64,000 nt of DNA, taken from assembly GCA_026261815.1 (NCBI GenBank), contig JAMPIT010000258.1, positions 8,733,501 to 8,797,500 on the forward strand, written 5' to 3'. Shown here one piece after another: positions 23,011 through 35,553 of this stretch. The DNA comes from Monarcha castaneiventris obscurior (Eukaryota; Chordata; Aves; Passeriformes; Monarchidae). Below the pieces are notes generated by a model. The model ran no database searches. It was not told the origin of the DNA and saw only the letters and a list, made by a program, of their open reading frames with translations. Made by a program: the position numbers and the translations under genes. How positions within the stretch are numbered: position 1 is the first letter of the stretch; each line of letters opens with the position of its first letter.

Positions 23011-26000
23011 GTCTCCTTGTGCTGTTTCACAGCCAAGAGAAAGACGGGGGGGAGAGGGAGAGACAGGGGAACACATGCAACAGAATTGGGAATTCCTTGG
23101 TCACACAAATCTAAAGTTTAAACCCCCTGACACAAACTTTGCAGGACACGTTGTGAATGCAAGATGGCCAGGCCTGCAGTGGGAACGGTGGATGCTGGAG
23201 CAGAGGGGGTGAGGCCGCCTGAGCCGCCACGTCCCAGGCTCCTGCCACCAATTCCCCTCCAAAATGAGCAAAGTTCAGCTGGGGCTGGCAGGAGAAGGGT
23301 GAGGGGAAGGCAAGGCCTCACCAGGGCTCGGGCAGCATTTCTCCTGAGTGGGACTTGGACCGTCGTCAGCAAAGCCTGGTGAAAAGAAGCCACAGTACTG
23401 CTCCAGACATGCTGGAGCCCAGCACTGGGAGAGGAGGGAATCTCGTTTATTCAAACACCAGCCAGCTGTGGAAGGGAATGGTGATCCTCAGCCTTCCCAC
23501 CTTTGGGAGATGCTTAAATCTTGACATGTGCTGGTGAGATGTCCCCATCAGCCAGATCCAGGTCCTCTGCCATGACTCTGGTAGGAAGCAGAATAAACTG
23601 GAAGAGCCTCATATAATGATATAATGATATCCCTGCAAAAAAGCTGTAAGTAAAATAGCAATAAATCAAGAGCAGGCAGGAAGTGATTACAGCACTTCAT
23701 TTTCCCTGCCAACAGGACTTCCAAGCATTAGAAGACAGACTGTGGGGGTTTCTGGCAGGAGAGAGTGAACCTCTAAAACCCTGAGGTTTTACACTTATGG
23801 GAGATTTACCCCTACCCAAACCAAAATACAGAGAGGCGTTGCACTTGTCAACCCCTCCTGCATGACAAGATCATTTCAAAAGCAAGGACAAGGAGCAAGA
23901 AAAAAATAAACCTCAGCTTAAATCCAGCAAAACTCCTGAATGACAATTTATTTCCATGCTGTGGCAATTTGTATATGTCTCCAGCTCTTTCTTTATTTTG
24001 GGGGACATGGGATCACGCCTTGGTACCCACAGCACTTGTAGCAAAGCTGTGACACTACAGATGTAACACCACATTGGGCTGCAGGGTCTAGAGGATCCTC
24101 ATCCTCCAAACCCCAGTATGTGTGACCCTGTGCAGCAGTGCCAGGAGGAAAAAAAAAGAAGTTTCCTTCTTTAAATGGAGAGAGGGAATCAAGCTCTTTC
24201 CTCCAAAACAGGAAATTACATTTTATTAAAAGACATAATGCCCATTAAAAAGAAACCCTAAAAATCCCTCCTGTCACAAGCAGACAATTATATCAGATTT
24301 TTTTTGAAAATTAAGTGGTTCAGAAGACCTTTGACTTTATCAAAGGACATCAAAAGATGATAAATGCTATAGTCTAAAAGCTGTAGGTTGTGCACTTGTG
24401 CATGAATTTGAACGTGGGCACACAAATATGTGCAAATGTACTTTTTTAAGCAAGCACCTTTGCCCATTTGATGCCAAATGGCTGATTGAGAAGTTTTGTT
24501 GAAACCAAAGGGATGATGAGCAAAATTCTGTTCCGTTTTGCTTTTCCCTTTGCTTTGCTGTAAGAAAAGTCCTTCTCCTGCTTCTGGAAGGGAGAGTGGG
24601 CTGGGAGCAGGACCCTGGGTGGCCTGGCTGACACCAAAGTGACCACATGACAGGGTCCCCCTGGACCAGCAGTTTGCAGAGTGGCCAGAGGTGGTGGGAT
24701 GGGTGGGAAGTGCATCCCAGGGTGGGTGAAAGCTGCTTGGAGAGATGGCTTGGAGAGAAGGGTTTTCCTCATCCTTCTTGCTGGTGCCTGGCTGCTCCTC
24801 CCCACCTCTCCACGGGGGAATGCCCTTCTCCTTGGCTCACAGGAGGGTAAATAAAAGCCCAGGCTGATGTGGAGTTCAGATGTTCAACTGTTTCTTGCAC
24901 ATCTCAAGTCTGTGCTTTCAGCCCAGCAGCCCTCACCTCCATGGATGGAGCAATGTCACTTGTTCCCCTCTCCAAGTCCATCCTCCCAAGAGCTGGAATG
25001 CCTGGACATTTCAGCCTGAGATTATTTCTTTACTGGCTAAGTGCTCTATCAGCTGCAAGAGGGGCCACAACCTGAAGGATAACAAAGCCTCTGTGGCTGG
25101 GGAGAAGAGGAAAAAGCCTCTCTCTCCTCTGCAGCAGCCCAGTAGCATTTTCCTTTCCTTGTGGCAGCTGCAGAGCACTGTGACTCAGGCACAAACCGCC
25201 CTAAACAACAAGCATTTCCTCTTCAACATCTTTGCATCATATGACCTTCAAAACAAATCAGAAGGTAAAATAAACACATAAAAGCAGCCGGGGTATTTGG
25301 CCTGACTGAACTCCATCAGGGCTGTGGAGCTGGAGGAATGCATTATCAGTTCTGAGCAATTTTTGATTTTTCCCCAGTGTGGGACTGCAGAAGTGGCCTT
25401 ATTGAAAGGCCAGAATCTGCTTCCATTTCAACCAGTGACAGGTACATTTATATTAAGTTGATTCCCCCTTGAAATTATCCAAGTTTAAAGAATTATCTGT
25501 CTGCAAGGGGAAAAAAAAAAAAAGAAAGAAAAGAAAACCGTGCGCCAGCAGTGGCTGTTCAGGATGATGTTCTGGGTTTGGAAATTACCTATTTAAGTCA
25601 ATAAATGGGTTAGGAGGCAGAGAAGGAAAGGAAGGTAGAGTTTGGGGTTCTTAATCATAGCTTCGCAGGCTTTAGCTGCTCTCCCACTGTTGAAAAATGT
25701 TTCAAAAAGCAAAATAAATGATCTTCTAGTTACTAAAGTATTGATTTTGCCTACATCCAGTAATAAAGAGCAAGTCACCTGTAGGTAAAACTCTTGTAAA
25801 ATATATTTGATACTATAATAGTCTGGAGATAGAGTTACATGCAGCTGAGAGAGGCAGAGGGATGACAAATCATTTCTAATAAGGTGTTTACCTGACATAT
25901 TTCATGTCATGTGTTACACAAAACTGAGCAGGGCTCATTTTCCTTTCCCCTCCTCTGTCACCCCCTCGGAGAAACCCACTGGGGTGGGGTGGCACAGGAG

Positions 26001-29000
26001 ATGGCATGGCCTTGGCTGGTGCCCGCAGCCAACACATCCCCAAAACCAGGACCAGTGCAGGGAAATTGGGTTCAAACATTTCCTCCAGCTGCTCAAACAA
26101 CCCCACACAAGGGCTGGAGCCTCTGGTGCACGAGTGCTGGTGGAGGTGGCCACTGGGCCATTGCTCCTGATCCAGGAGGAAAAGTTCCTTTTCCCCAGTC
26201 CTCTTATGTCCTTGAAATTTCTGCTGCAGAAAACCCAGCCAGCCTGGCTGTGTGCCTGGGAGATGGATTTTATCCCCCAGGAAACGTATCTGTCATTTTG
26301 CTCAGAGGCAGGTACAAAATAAATGCAGTCATGCATTTGAGCATCCGTTACCGAAGGACCGAACTTAGTGCTAAATGATGTAAATCTAGATAAATATAAT
26401 CGCTTTTGAATAAATTACTTGGGGTTTACACCAGCAAAATAGCACTGAGCTGCATCCAGCCTCACTGGCAGGACAGGCAGAGCCTGCACTGGTGTCCAAG
26501 AGATCAACATTTGGGCTTCTTCCTGAAAAGATGGTTAGGGAGATCCAGCTCCAGGTCTGATCTGCTGCTGAGGGACAAATCCTTGGTCTGAGTGGCAAAG
26601 GCCTCCTCTGGTTTTGGTGACGGGAAGTTGGGATAAGCCAGCTCTCAGCATAAATCAAGCCTGAGTGCACACTTAGCTGCAAGAGCAATGTCTCTCCTGA
26701 GGGTAAGGAGGAGCAGCTCTCTGGGGGATAAACCACAGCAGAAAGTGATGTTGGATTCAGAACACAGTGCAGAGCTGGACCTCAGCTGATTGGAACACAA
26801 GCCTTAAGGGTTCAGAAACATCAGGGTCAAAAACACCTTCGTTGCCCCGAACTTGTTCCACGACTTGTGCCCACACAGGCAGGAGCGTCGTGCTGTTCCC
26901 AGAGGATGCAGGTCCTCTTGTGGATTTACCTTGTGCTCTTAAAACAAATAAAAAATGCCCCCAGCTGCTGACAGCTGCCCAAATTATGGGGTGCTGCAAA
27001 GGGAAGCCAAGCAGAGGCTGACTTGCTACTTAACTGCTTTTGCTGCTCATGTGGGAAGGATCTCAAGCTGGAAAATTCACAGTCACTCCATTCCAAGCCC
27101 ATGGGGAGGGCCTGAATTTAGGCAACTTCCTGGAGTTTCTGTTCAGCTTGGATAACACTTCCAGCCCTCCAGGAGCTGGAGAACCAGCTCCAGGAGCTGT
27201 AACATCCCAATCACAGCCTTCCTCCACATTCACATTTCTTTCCACAAGTTCCATCAGGGTGTGAATAACAAACCAGAGCGCAGTGGCCACATGGAGAGCT
27301 CTTCACCTCTCAAACAACCAAGGAAAGGCTTTTCTGGCAAGGAAGTGCCTGTCAGAGGAGAGGCAGCATCCCACCGTGCATCCCCTGAGTGTGGAGAATA
27401 TTAAAATTCAGGCAGACCCGAGCCATGAAGGATGTCTGTGAAGCTGCGTGGGTGGATATGTTCATGCCAGGTTTCAGTATGGCCATTGTAAAACCCCAAA
27501 GGAGCATTTCCCCCTAAATTAATCCATGGGTGAGACAGACACCAAAAAAACCCTCCCACCTTTCACAAAGTGGTTGGGCAGGAGGCTTCCACAGTGCCTC
27601 CTCCAGCAGCAGCAGATGGGCTGAACCTTCAGCCTGTGCTGAAGCCCTCCTGAACTACGGGCCTGACTGAAAAGTGGCTTGTTTTCAGATGTTTCACTGC
27701 CTTTTGTCTGTAAAATACAGAAAAATGTAAAAGAGGAAAAAAAATCAGTAAAATACAAAGGATGAAGGGTCTGCATTGACTTTAGGTTGTCTTTTCTCCA
27801 GTCTCATGGGGAGGAAGACCTTTTTTCTCAGAAGATCTCAAAACCAAGGAGCTACCAGGCCATGTGGTGGCTGCTGGACAAACCTCCCACCCATGCCATG
27901 TCCCCCACATGACCTGGGTGATGTCACCTGCCCCCAGCACTCATCCTCAAACAACAAGAGACATTTCATACCCAAACTACAGCTGCAACACACCACAGCA
28001 GCAGGGTCAACTCAGAACCACCCACATTTCTTCCCTGGTTGGATTTTTTTCCCAGGCTATTGAGTTACTTGGGAGAGTGCCTTCAAATTCCCAATAAAAA
28101 CTCAAATCTTCCATAAGTGGCATGTTTTTTAAATCACCTCCACTCATTTACATAACCTTTTTCAAGCAAATAATGACATTTATCTACAGGCTGTAGACTG
28201 ATGGATAAAAATTGCATGAGGATAAGGAGTAGCTTGGGCACTGGATGGCCCCAGACACATAAAGCCACAGATAAAGGGCTCTGAATCCAACCCAGGCATT
28301 AACACAAAGGGAATTTTTGGTGCCTCAAGTCAGAAAATAAAATTCATAACATTTTAAATTAAATAGGAACCCTTCTGATATATTATTGCAAAATTTCAGT
28401 TTTGCTGGTTCTTTCTAGGCAGTCTGGAAAGACAGGAGGAGAGACACCTGTGCCTTTGTGACAGAGCAGAGCAGAACAGGAGTGTCCCCAAGGGAAGATG
28501 GACCCTGAAATCCATTTCTCCCAGGAGGGCAGGGACTCGGCTGAGGGAGGCCTCTCCTCCTGACTCTGCCTCTGCTGGGCACATCGCTCCTCTATTTATT
28601 TGCCTTTTCTCATCACCTTTCCTGCTTATCTCTTTTGCCCTGGATGCCCTCCTTCATCTGCAGCTCCTGGGCTGGAAAGGGCCCCCTGTTTGGCAGGAGC
28701 CTCTGAACACAGCTGGGATTCACTGAATAAATAAATAAGTAGATCTGCCTGTCATAACTATACTTTAAATTCCCTGCACGGGAGAGACTTCCCCTTTACA
28801 TTCTCTCAGCTAACACTTTTACCAGGAACCACAGGCTGAAAAAATTGATCTTTTTGGCTGTTTTCACCTAATGCTCTTGGTAGATTTGATTCCTTACAGG
28901 TATTTTTTGAAAAATAGGCTAAACTGAGGAATGGCTTATTACAGTTACAAACTGCAGTTAATAGCAAGCAAAAAAAAAAAAAATCCTTGGCTGCATTTGA

Positions 29001-29339
29001 GAGAAGGTTGAGACCAAGGAGGGAATATGAAGCATTTTTTACTCAAAAACATAAAACTTGTTATCATCCCAATTAAGAAAAAGTGGAAATGGGAGGAGGA
29101 GCTGAGCTCGCTCTACATTTTGTAGTATTCAGCTCGCATTCTCCTTGAGGGGCAAAATTATAAACTCACATGCCTCTGCAGCCAAGGTATAAACTTTAGG
29201 TCTAGATGGAAGTGTTCTCTAACTCTTGTCAGAGGAATGAAGGGCTGGATGAAGAATTGGAGGAAGTGCTAGGAAGCAAGCAGGAGCGAGAAGGTGTTGG
29301 GTTCCCTTTAAAGCAGGTACCTAAATCTGAGGATTTTTT

Positions 29340-29640
29340 TTTAAACCCTCTTTAAGATGAAGGCTCTGCTAATAACATGTCCAGAAGATGGCTCCTGGCA
29401 AATTGCTTTGTTATTCTTGTCAAAAAAAAAAGTCCCTTGGAAGCAGTCAATTTTAAACCATATATCAAAATGATTAATTGCCCTTAAATGAGCAGATGTT
29501 GAAGTACCCTTGAATGGGGCTAACGCTTTTCGGATTGTAAACATAATGTATTCATGGACTTGGAAAAATATCATTAGGGCTATTAATTAGCTATAAGCAC
29601 CAAAACCTTTGGTGACTCTAAGGTGTTCACTTTCTTCTTT
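29340..29640. promoter_or_regulatory. Candidate conserved non-coding element
   Basis: Contains GATTAATTGCCC, a forkhead-type GTAAACA core (29537-29543) and CTATTAATTAGC in a unique AT-rich block just before a T-run. Called on texture only. Confidence 0.25.
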
Positions 29641-30309
29641 TTTTTTTTTTTCTTCCTCTTTTTAAGACTTAAGGGGGAACAACTGGTTTTTCTGGAATAA
29701 GGTTAGCAGGTATTTTTTTTTTAATGCAGTGCAGAAAACCTTGTCAAGTAGCTCGAATTGGAAAAACTGTAAGAAATACTGGCTGACCTCTAAATATGGG
29801 TAGGAACCAGCCCCAGCAGCCAGGACTTAAGGAGGGAGCACTGGTGGGGCAAAGAAAGAGAAAGGAAGGAATAAAAGAAAGAAACCTGACGTTGCAGGAG
29901 GCTGCTCAGAATATAATTCTGCCCTCAGCCGAAGGAAAATGGGCTAAACTGCAAATATTGCATGAAGGTTTGAGTCGATTTGGGGGGGGAAAGGTGCTTT
30001 GTGTCCTCTTAATTTGGGGAGAAAGAAACTTTTATTGCATACTTGACCCCAGAGGAAAAAAATATAAATTCCTCTTCCCACTAATCTCACTTTCCTCCAA
30101 ACCTCCAAGAGCAAAAGGAGAAATGTAGCAAGCTGTGGCTTGAGACTTTTTAGTAACAGAAAATCCTTAACTGTGAGCCAACTGTGAGCCTGTTTTGGTC
30201 TCTTTTCAAATACTGCATCAAATATATTTTCAATGAATTCATGGAAAAAAAAAAAAAAGGAGGCAGAGAAGAGAAAAAAAAACTTTTTAAATCTGTTTAA
30301 GTTTATAAA

Positions 30310-30660
30310 CAAGATTAAAGAAACAATGTCAAGGGTCTTATGGAAATGGTGATAGTGCCCCTTTAAATAAGAGCAAGTGGAGATTTTCTATATCACTGTG
30401 CAGTTTAAATCTTTCTTGATGGACCGGACACTAGTCCTCCTTAAATCCTTCAGAAAGCTGCTTTAAGGAAAAAGGCTGCGAGGAATTTCTTCTCGCTTTA
30501 ATTGCTTAAGAAACGGTTCCCACAATGAGCTGTGGCCTAGATTTGCCTCTCATTTAAGTTCTGATTTTTAAAAGTTCACAAGTTAATCCCCTTTCGGTCT
30601 CACACGAATGCGGTTGGCGTCGGGGACAAAGTACTGGACAATGTCTGGAACATTTCAAAC
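30310..30660. promoter_or_regulatory. Candidate conserved non-coding element upstream of the CpG island
   Basis: A unique block with TTTAATTGCTTAAG, a TAATCC site at 30584-30589 and several TTTAAAT-type motifs, about 1.3 kb before the CpG island begins. No long open frame on either strand. Called on texture only. Confidence 0.3.
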
Positions 30661-30682
30661 CCCCAAAAGATGCCCCATACCG

Positions 30683-30740
30683 AAAAAAAAAAAAAAAAAA
30701 AGAGGGTGAGAGAGAGAGAGGTGGGGGGGTCGGGGGGGGG
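30683..30740 (+). repeat. A19 run followed by GA and G-rich low-complexity DNA
   Basis: Nineteen A, then (GA)n, then two long G runs (GGGGGGG and GGGGGGGGG). Mostly purine on the + strand; a candidate for assembly or polymerase-slippage error. Confidence 0.9.
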
Positions 30741-31021
30741 ACCCCCAAAACAATCCAAAACAAAACCAAGCAGCGAAGTGGCCTTGATTTAGTTAAGTAG
30801 CTATTTTAAGACCTTGTTGCCATTATAATTTGAGGCCAGTAGAAATGTCTTGCCCTGTATTTGCCATAAATCCAGGGGTAAGGAGGTTTGTCAGTGTTCT
30901 GAGTTTTCTTCCTTGTTCATCTTCCAAAGATGGAGCTTTATTTCTCTTTATTCAACCTAAAATTAAATTTTCACTTCTCTAACAAGAGTTTACTGTCCTG
31001 GCAAGAGGTGTTAAAAATTTC

Positions 31022-31082
31022 ACAAAAAAAAAAAAAAAGCAAACAAAAAGGACCCACCCCAAACAACCAAAAAAAAAAAAAA
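31022..31082 (+). repeat. A-rich low-complexity sequence
   Basis: Two A runs of about 14 separated by A/C-rich sequence; nothing else recognised. Confidence 0.85.
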
Positions 31083-31761
31083 CCTACAAAGAGGGAGAAG
31101 GCGGGAGTTAATGCATTGGCTGTTTAAAACATAACCAGCCTGGCTTTGATTTTAGTTGTTCTGGAGGAAACGACCACGATTTCTGTGCAAATGCAAACAC
31201 ATTATTCTGTGGGGATGGGGATGGAGGGGTGTGTGTTCAATACCCGAGATAGGGAAATCACACTTAATTCTAAATAAAATGAGAAAACCACATTTTTCTT
31301 CCAACATTATACCCTGATCGTTCCGCTGTTTTGTTATTTGGTTAGGTTTTTGTTTGTGTTGTTTTTCCCCACCCAAAAAAAAAAACAAAAAAAAACCAAA
31401 AAAACAGTTTTTCAAATTAAAAGTAGCAGCTGTCCTTCTCCTCACGCAGGTGAAGGGGCTTAGAGCCTACATGGAAACCTGAAATTCACGGTTTACTTGG
31501 GAGAGACATTAAAAATGGTCTTTGAAGGGGATTTTTTGGTACATGTATCGACCTAGACAGTTTGCCAAAAATATTACCATTAATATCACGGAAACTTAAA
31601 ATGCCCTTTCTACATGGAGAACTAATAAATTCCTCCCACCCCATCTCGAAGTGCAGGATCGAGTCTGGGTGGCAGATTTATTTATTTCCATATTTCATGT
31701 TGTTCTGTGAGACAAAACTCACTGAGAAAAAATTGCCCGATTTCTACCTTCGTGTCGCCCG

Positions 31762-31815
<54 letters not shown>
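31762..31815 (+). repeat. (ATT)18 microsatellite
   Basis: 54 bp of perfect ATT repeats immediately before the CpG island begins. Poly-Leu, poly-Ile and poly-Asn frames over it are artefacts. Confidence 0.98.
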
Positions 31816-32159
31816 GATTTGTTTATTTTGGCAGGGGTGAAAAGAACCATTTCTCGCCCAGCCGAGCCGAGGTTTTGTATCGGAGCCGGTGCCGGACACA
31901 AGTTTGAGGAGCCCGGCGTGGAGGAGGAGGCTCCTGGGGGGAGCAGGGGGCTCCTGGGGGTCCCCCCGCTGCCAGCAGCCCCTTCCCGGGGCTCCCTTCC
32001 CTCCTCCTGCGCATCCCGCATCCCTCCCTCGCTCCCCCGCGTTTTGGAGAAGAAACCCCCGCAATCTGGGCACGACTGGTGCCGATTCCCTGATGCTTTG
32101 CCCCATCGATACCTCGGGGCGGGGGGGAGATGCGATAAATCAGTTCCGCAGACAAACTG

Positions 32160-32500
32160 GGGTCACTTTTCCGAGCTGCGCTAAATGCCCTGTTTACTCG
32201 TTTCTGCGAAGAAGAGCTGAATTAAACGCAATTATTTATTTATAGGGGCTGGTTAAACGGCGGAAATCCCGTCGCTGGAGAGCTCGGGAAGAAATTCCGA
32301 AGACAGAGGGAAACTCTAATTATTTCTTCGAGGGGAAGGGGGCAACTAAAACAGGCTTTTTCGTCGAAGTCATCACAAAATCTCCCGTGCTCTCAGCGAG
32401 CAGGGAGTCGAGACAATGGTGACATCGCGGTCGGAGGGGTTGGGAATTGGTGCCTGGCTGCAAGCGACAATTCAGAAACAACTGAGAAGAGGCGCTGCCC
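32160..32500. promoter_or_regulatory. AT-rich islet inside the CpG island, possible conserved element
   Basis: ACGCAATTATTTATTTATAG and CTCTAATTATTTCTTCG occur in an otherwise GC-rich domain. Such islets in developmental CpG islands are often regulatory. The spurious long minus-strand frame over this area is explained by GC content. Confidence 0.25.
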
Positions 32501-34504
32501 CCAGCCCGGGCAGGCGCAGCCCCCCCGGCACACGGGGAGCCCTTCCCCGCCGCACGGAGCGCAGCAGCCCCGCAAACTTTGCCGCGTCTGGAGCAGATTT
32601 TTGCCCCCCGGGGTTGATGTTTGTGCCCCAGACAGCGAGAGCTACAGGTCCGCGGGGCTGCTCCCAACCAGGTTTTGAGGGGCCAGGAGGGGATTCCGGG
32701 GGGGCCGCTGAATTTTGGGAAGCGTCGCCTGCCGGCTCCCCGCCGTCCCCCGTTCCAAGTCGTTGTGATCAGCGCAGAAGGGAAGGTGCCGGTGGCAAAC
32801 TCGGGGGGCGGTGGCAGGGATGGTGATCTCTGCAGAGTCACCTCAAAAAAAAAGCAAGAAGGGCCACTCTGGGTTGGTTTTGCGGGGTGGTGCCCAGGCC
32901 AGCCCGGGTTCGGGTCCCCGGAAAACGTCCCCGAAAAGCGATCACGGCGATCAAAGCGCCGAGTTTCGCCCAATCGGTTTCCTGGCCAAAAGCGGGTGAT
33001 TGGTTTCGAGGGTGCGGGGGGAAAGCACAGGACGAGGGGTTCTCCTGGCTCCTGGGGGCGAGAGGGACGTCGGCGGAGCGAGGGCAGGAATAGGTTGGAA
33101 TAGATTTCAATAGGTTCACCCCCTCCCTCTCTTTCCCGAGACGATCACTTGGTACCCCATAACCTCTGGGTAAAAAAAAAGAATAAATATATACAATAAA
33201 AATAAATACAAGAAAGTGGCACTTAGAGCCTTCTGGTGTCCCGAGCCAGACCGATCCCTTCTTTTTTTTCTTTTGGTCAGAATTTGTACAAAATATCAAG
33301 CTCAAATTAAAAGGTCCTCTCCCCCCCTCTTATTCTTTCTTGTTCCCTTAATTCCTGTCTAAACGGTTTTGCTCTGGGAGAAGAAATCTTTTCTATAGGA
33401 GGGAGAGAGGAAAAAAAAACCTTCAAGAAGAGAAGGGTATTATTGTTTTAATCCTCTTACCCGCAGTCATTTTAAAACAGGGTGTTTTGGAGCCTGAAAT
33501 GGCGTCTCGTCTCCCAATCCCATCCTAAATCCTCCTGGGCTGGGAGAGAATCTAAAGGCAAGGAACTGGCATCTATTAGCAATCTCTCTAAAGGCTTTAA
33601 ACTGCTCTTTCTGCTGCGAAGGCATGGCAAAGCTGAAAAGCAAACACAACCACCGCTCCAGTTAGTGAGCTCTGCCAGATCACCAGCCCGGCCGCTGGAC
33701 GGGAAGGTACCTGCGAAAATCCCGCCGAGAGAGTAAAGAGGGAAAGAAAAGGAAATACAAGAAAAGGAAAAGCTGGTTTCCCACTTTTTACATACCGATG
33801 GAAACAAACAAAAAAAAAACCAACCTATTTCGGGGAAAAGTATTTTAAAAAAAAAATCACGAGCGGGGAGATGCGTTAAGTGCTCCTTCCTTCCCCGTCG
33901 ATGCTCCGCGGGGTCCCCCCGTGCCCGCTGTCCCTCCCTCCGCCTTGCCCGGCTCCCCCGGCCCGGCAGGGCCGTCCGTGCGCTCCCGGCTGCCGCAGCG
34001 GAGCTTCCCCGACGGGGCGGGCGGCGAATCCGTCGCCCAACGCTCCTCTGGGTTCCTTCCACGTCTCCTATTTTATCTCTCCGAGTTGTGACCGTGCCCG
34101 TTCCCCCAACCCCCCATTTTAAAGAGTAGTCGAGGGGTGCAGCCGGTTAAGCTGGGACAGCGAGACGGCCACGAGGAGGGTGGGGGACCGCGGTCGCTCT
34201 ATAATTAAGGTTGGGAGATTATCCCCCACCAGCATCACCACCCAGGGGCCGTCGGGGGAGAGGGAAACTTCGGGGTCTGATCCAGCGTGGTGCTAAGCGG
34301 GGGGCGCGGAGAGAGGCACGGCTTCCCTCCCCTGTGCCTTACGGACCCCACAGCCCCCCCGGTGCTGGCTCTAGCCCTCCTCCCTCCACCGGCATCCCGT
34401 CCGCGTCCAGGGATTTAATTAGGCGTTTACACCTCGGCTTGGAGTAAATGACTAGTAAGAAGCGGTGGGGGGGGGGGTGGCGGGGTGTATCAGCAGCCCC
34501 GCTT

Positions 34505-34514
34505 TGATTGACAG
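34505..34514 (+). promoter_or_regulatory. PBX-MEIS/PREP composite site (TGATTGACAG)
   Basis: The ten bases are an exact match to the TGATTGACAG decamer bound by PBX-MEIS/PREP heterodimers. The site is inside the CpG island, about 55-100 bp upstream of the candidate first-exon region. Chance occurrence of a given 10-mer in 64 kb on both strands is roughly one in eight, so position matters more than the match. Confidence 0.5.
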
Positions 34515-34559
34515 GGTGGAGGACCATTGAAAATCTTGCTGGGTAGCTCCCGGGTCGCT

Positions 34560-34742
34560 ATGAAGCTCCTTTTAAAAATCCTTCTCCAATGCTGGCTCCC
34601 GGTAGATGGCAGCTCGGCCGGGCGCGCAGGCGGCGCGCAGGCAGCGCGGGCGGATGGAGTAGGGCGGGCCGGGGCGCAGCGCCGCGCTCCCACGCGTGTC
34701 CCCGCTGCCGCGGAGGGCCGAGAGGCTGCCCCGCCGCCCCAG
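34560..34742 (+). other. DMBX1: Candidate 5' exon of DMBX1 ending at a strong donor; start unknown
   Basis: The dinucleotide GT at 34743 follows CCCCAG (CAG|GTAGGA), the best donor noticed in the CpG island. An exon ending here would splice to the acceptor at 48819/48820. The exon start is not defined; a TTTAAAA element at 34570-34576 would place a start site near 34600, and 34560 is simply the first ATG of the open frame. From that ATG the frame is open for exactly 61 codons to the donor, in phase 0. A different 5' exon could be used. Confidence 0.35.
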
Positions 34743-34933
34743 GTAGGAACCCCCCGGGTGGGCTGCGGGTGCCGGCGGGGAAAGGAGAGGACTTTGGGGA
34801 ATGGCTCGCGAGAAGGGGGAAGCTGTCCGTGGGGGGAATGCGCGGCCGGCGGAGGGACCGCTGGCAGGGATGCGCGCACCGCCGAGGAGGAGAAGCCTAG
34901 CCCGTGCTCCAGCGCGAATTCTGTGTCCTCCTG

Positions 34934-34977
34934 TCCTTCTTTCTTTTTTTTTTTTTCTTTTCCTTTTTTTTTTTCTT
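34934..34977 (+). repeat. 44-nt T-rich homopyrimidine tract
   Basis: Only C and T, mostly T, about 190 nt after the candidate exon donor at 34742. It resembles a polypyrimidine tract but no AG acceptor follows at a useful distance. Confidence 0.9.
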
Positions 34978-35547
34978 GTTTATTTGGGGGATACCACGCT
35001 TAAAAAGAAAAAAAATCCAAACCACCGCGAAGAAAACAAAAATGCAAACCCCCACTACCAGCTCGGGGTTTCGTTCCCTACTGACTCCAACTCCGAGTTG
35101 TGGGTTTAGGCAGCTGGTGGGGATGCGAGGGTTGTAACCCGGCTCAGGGAATGGTGGGGGACGCGCATCCCTCCGTCAGCCGCGCTCCGCGGGAGGAGAG
35201 CGCAACTTTCCCTCCATTTACATAATGATGTTTTAGTAAGCTGCGCAGCCCGGGGAGAGCTGCCGAGGGCAGAAACATCCCCGAGCGGGGCCGAGAGCAG
35301 GGGACGGTGGCGATGGTCCCGCTGGGGATGGCTCCGGGATTGTTTATTCTTTCTGGTGTGGCTGGAAGTTGAGTGCGGAAGCGAGGGCAAGATGCTGGCA
35401 GCGCTAGGAAGCCTCTTTAGGACAAATCACACCCCCACATCACCCCGTTGCAAGGTTAGACGGCAAAACGGACGGGGACCCCCCTGTGAGGAGCTGGCAG
35501 GCCGGTCTTTGCGGCCCCCCCTCCGCGTTCTCCCTCTTTAAGGGGTG

Positions 35548-35553
35548 TATAAA
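35548..35553 (+). promoter_or_regulatory. TATA-like box (TATAAA) in the CpG island
   Basis: TATAAA follows a GC-rich stretch (TTAAGGGGTG) and is followed by GC-containing sequence, placing a hypothetical start site near 35578. The next 150 bp (to about 35720) looks constrained, with AT-rich motifs embedded in GC-rich sequence. No donor clearly follows, so the promoter call is weak. Confidence 0.3.

Larger units (their letters stand above)
18263..31761. other. Non-coding upstream flank with enhancer-like blocks
   Basis: No exon-like frame with homology to any family I know was found on either strand. A small CG-richer patch occurs at about 20920-21140. Several AT-rich unique blocks (22.4-23.0, 29.3-29.6 and 30.3-30.7 kb) look regulatory. 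Long runs of A or T are scattered through 28.9-31.4 kb. Confidence 0.6.

Noticed and set aside
32320..32973. 217-codon open frame on the - strand in the CpG island
   Set aside because: Same cause: GC-rich low-stop DNA, no recognisable motif, overlapping + strand frames of similar length.
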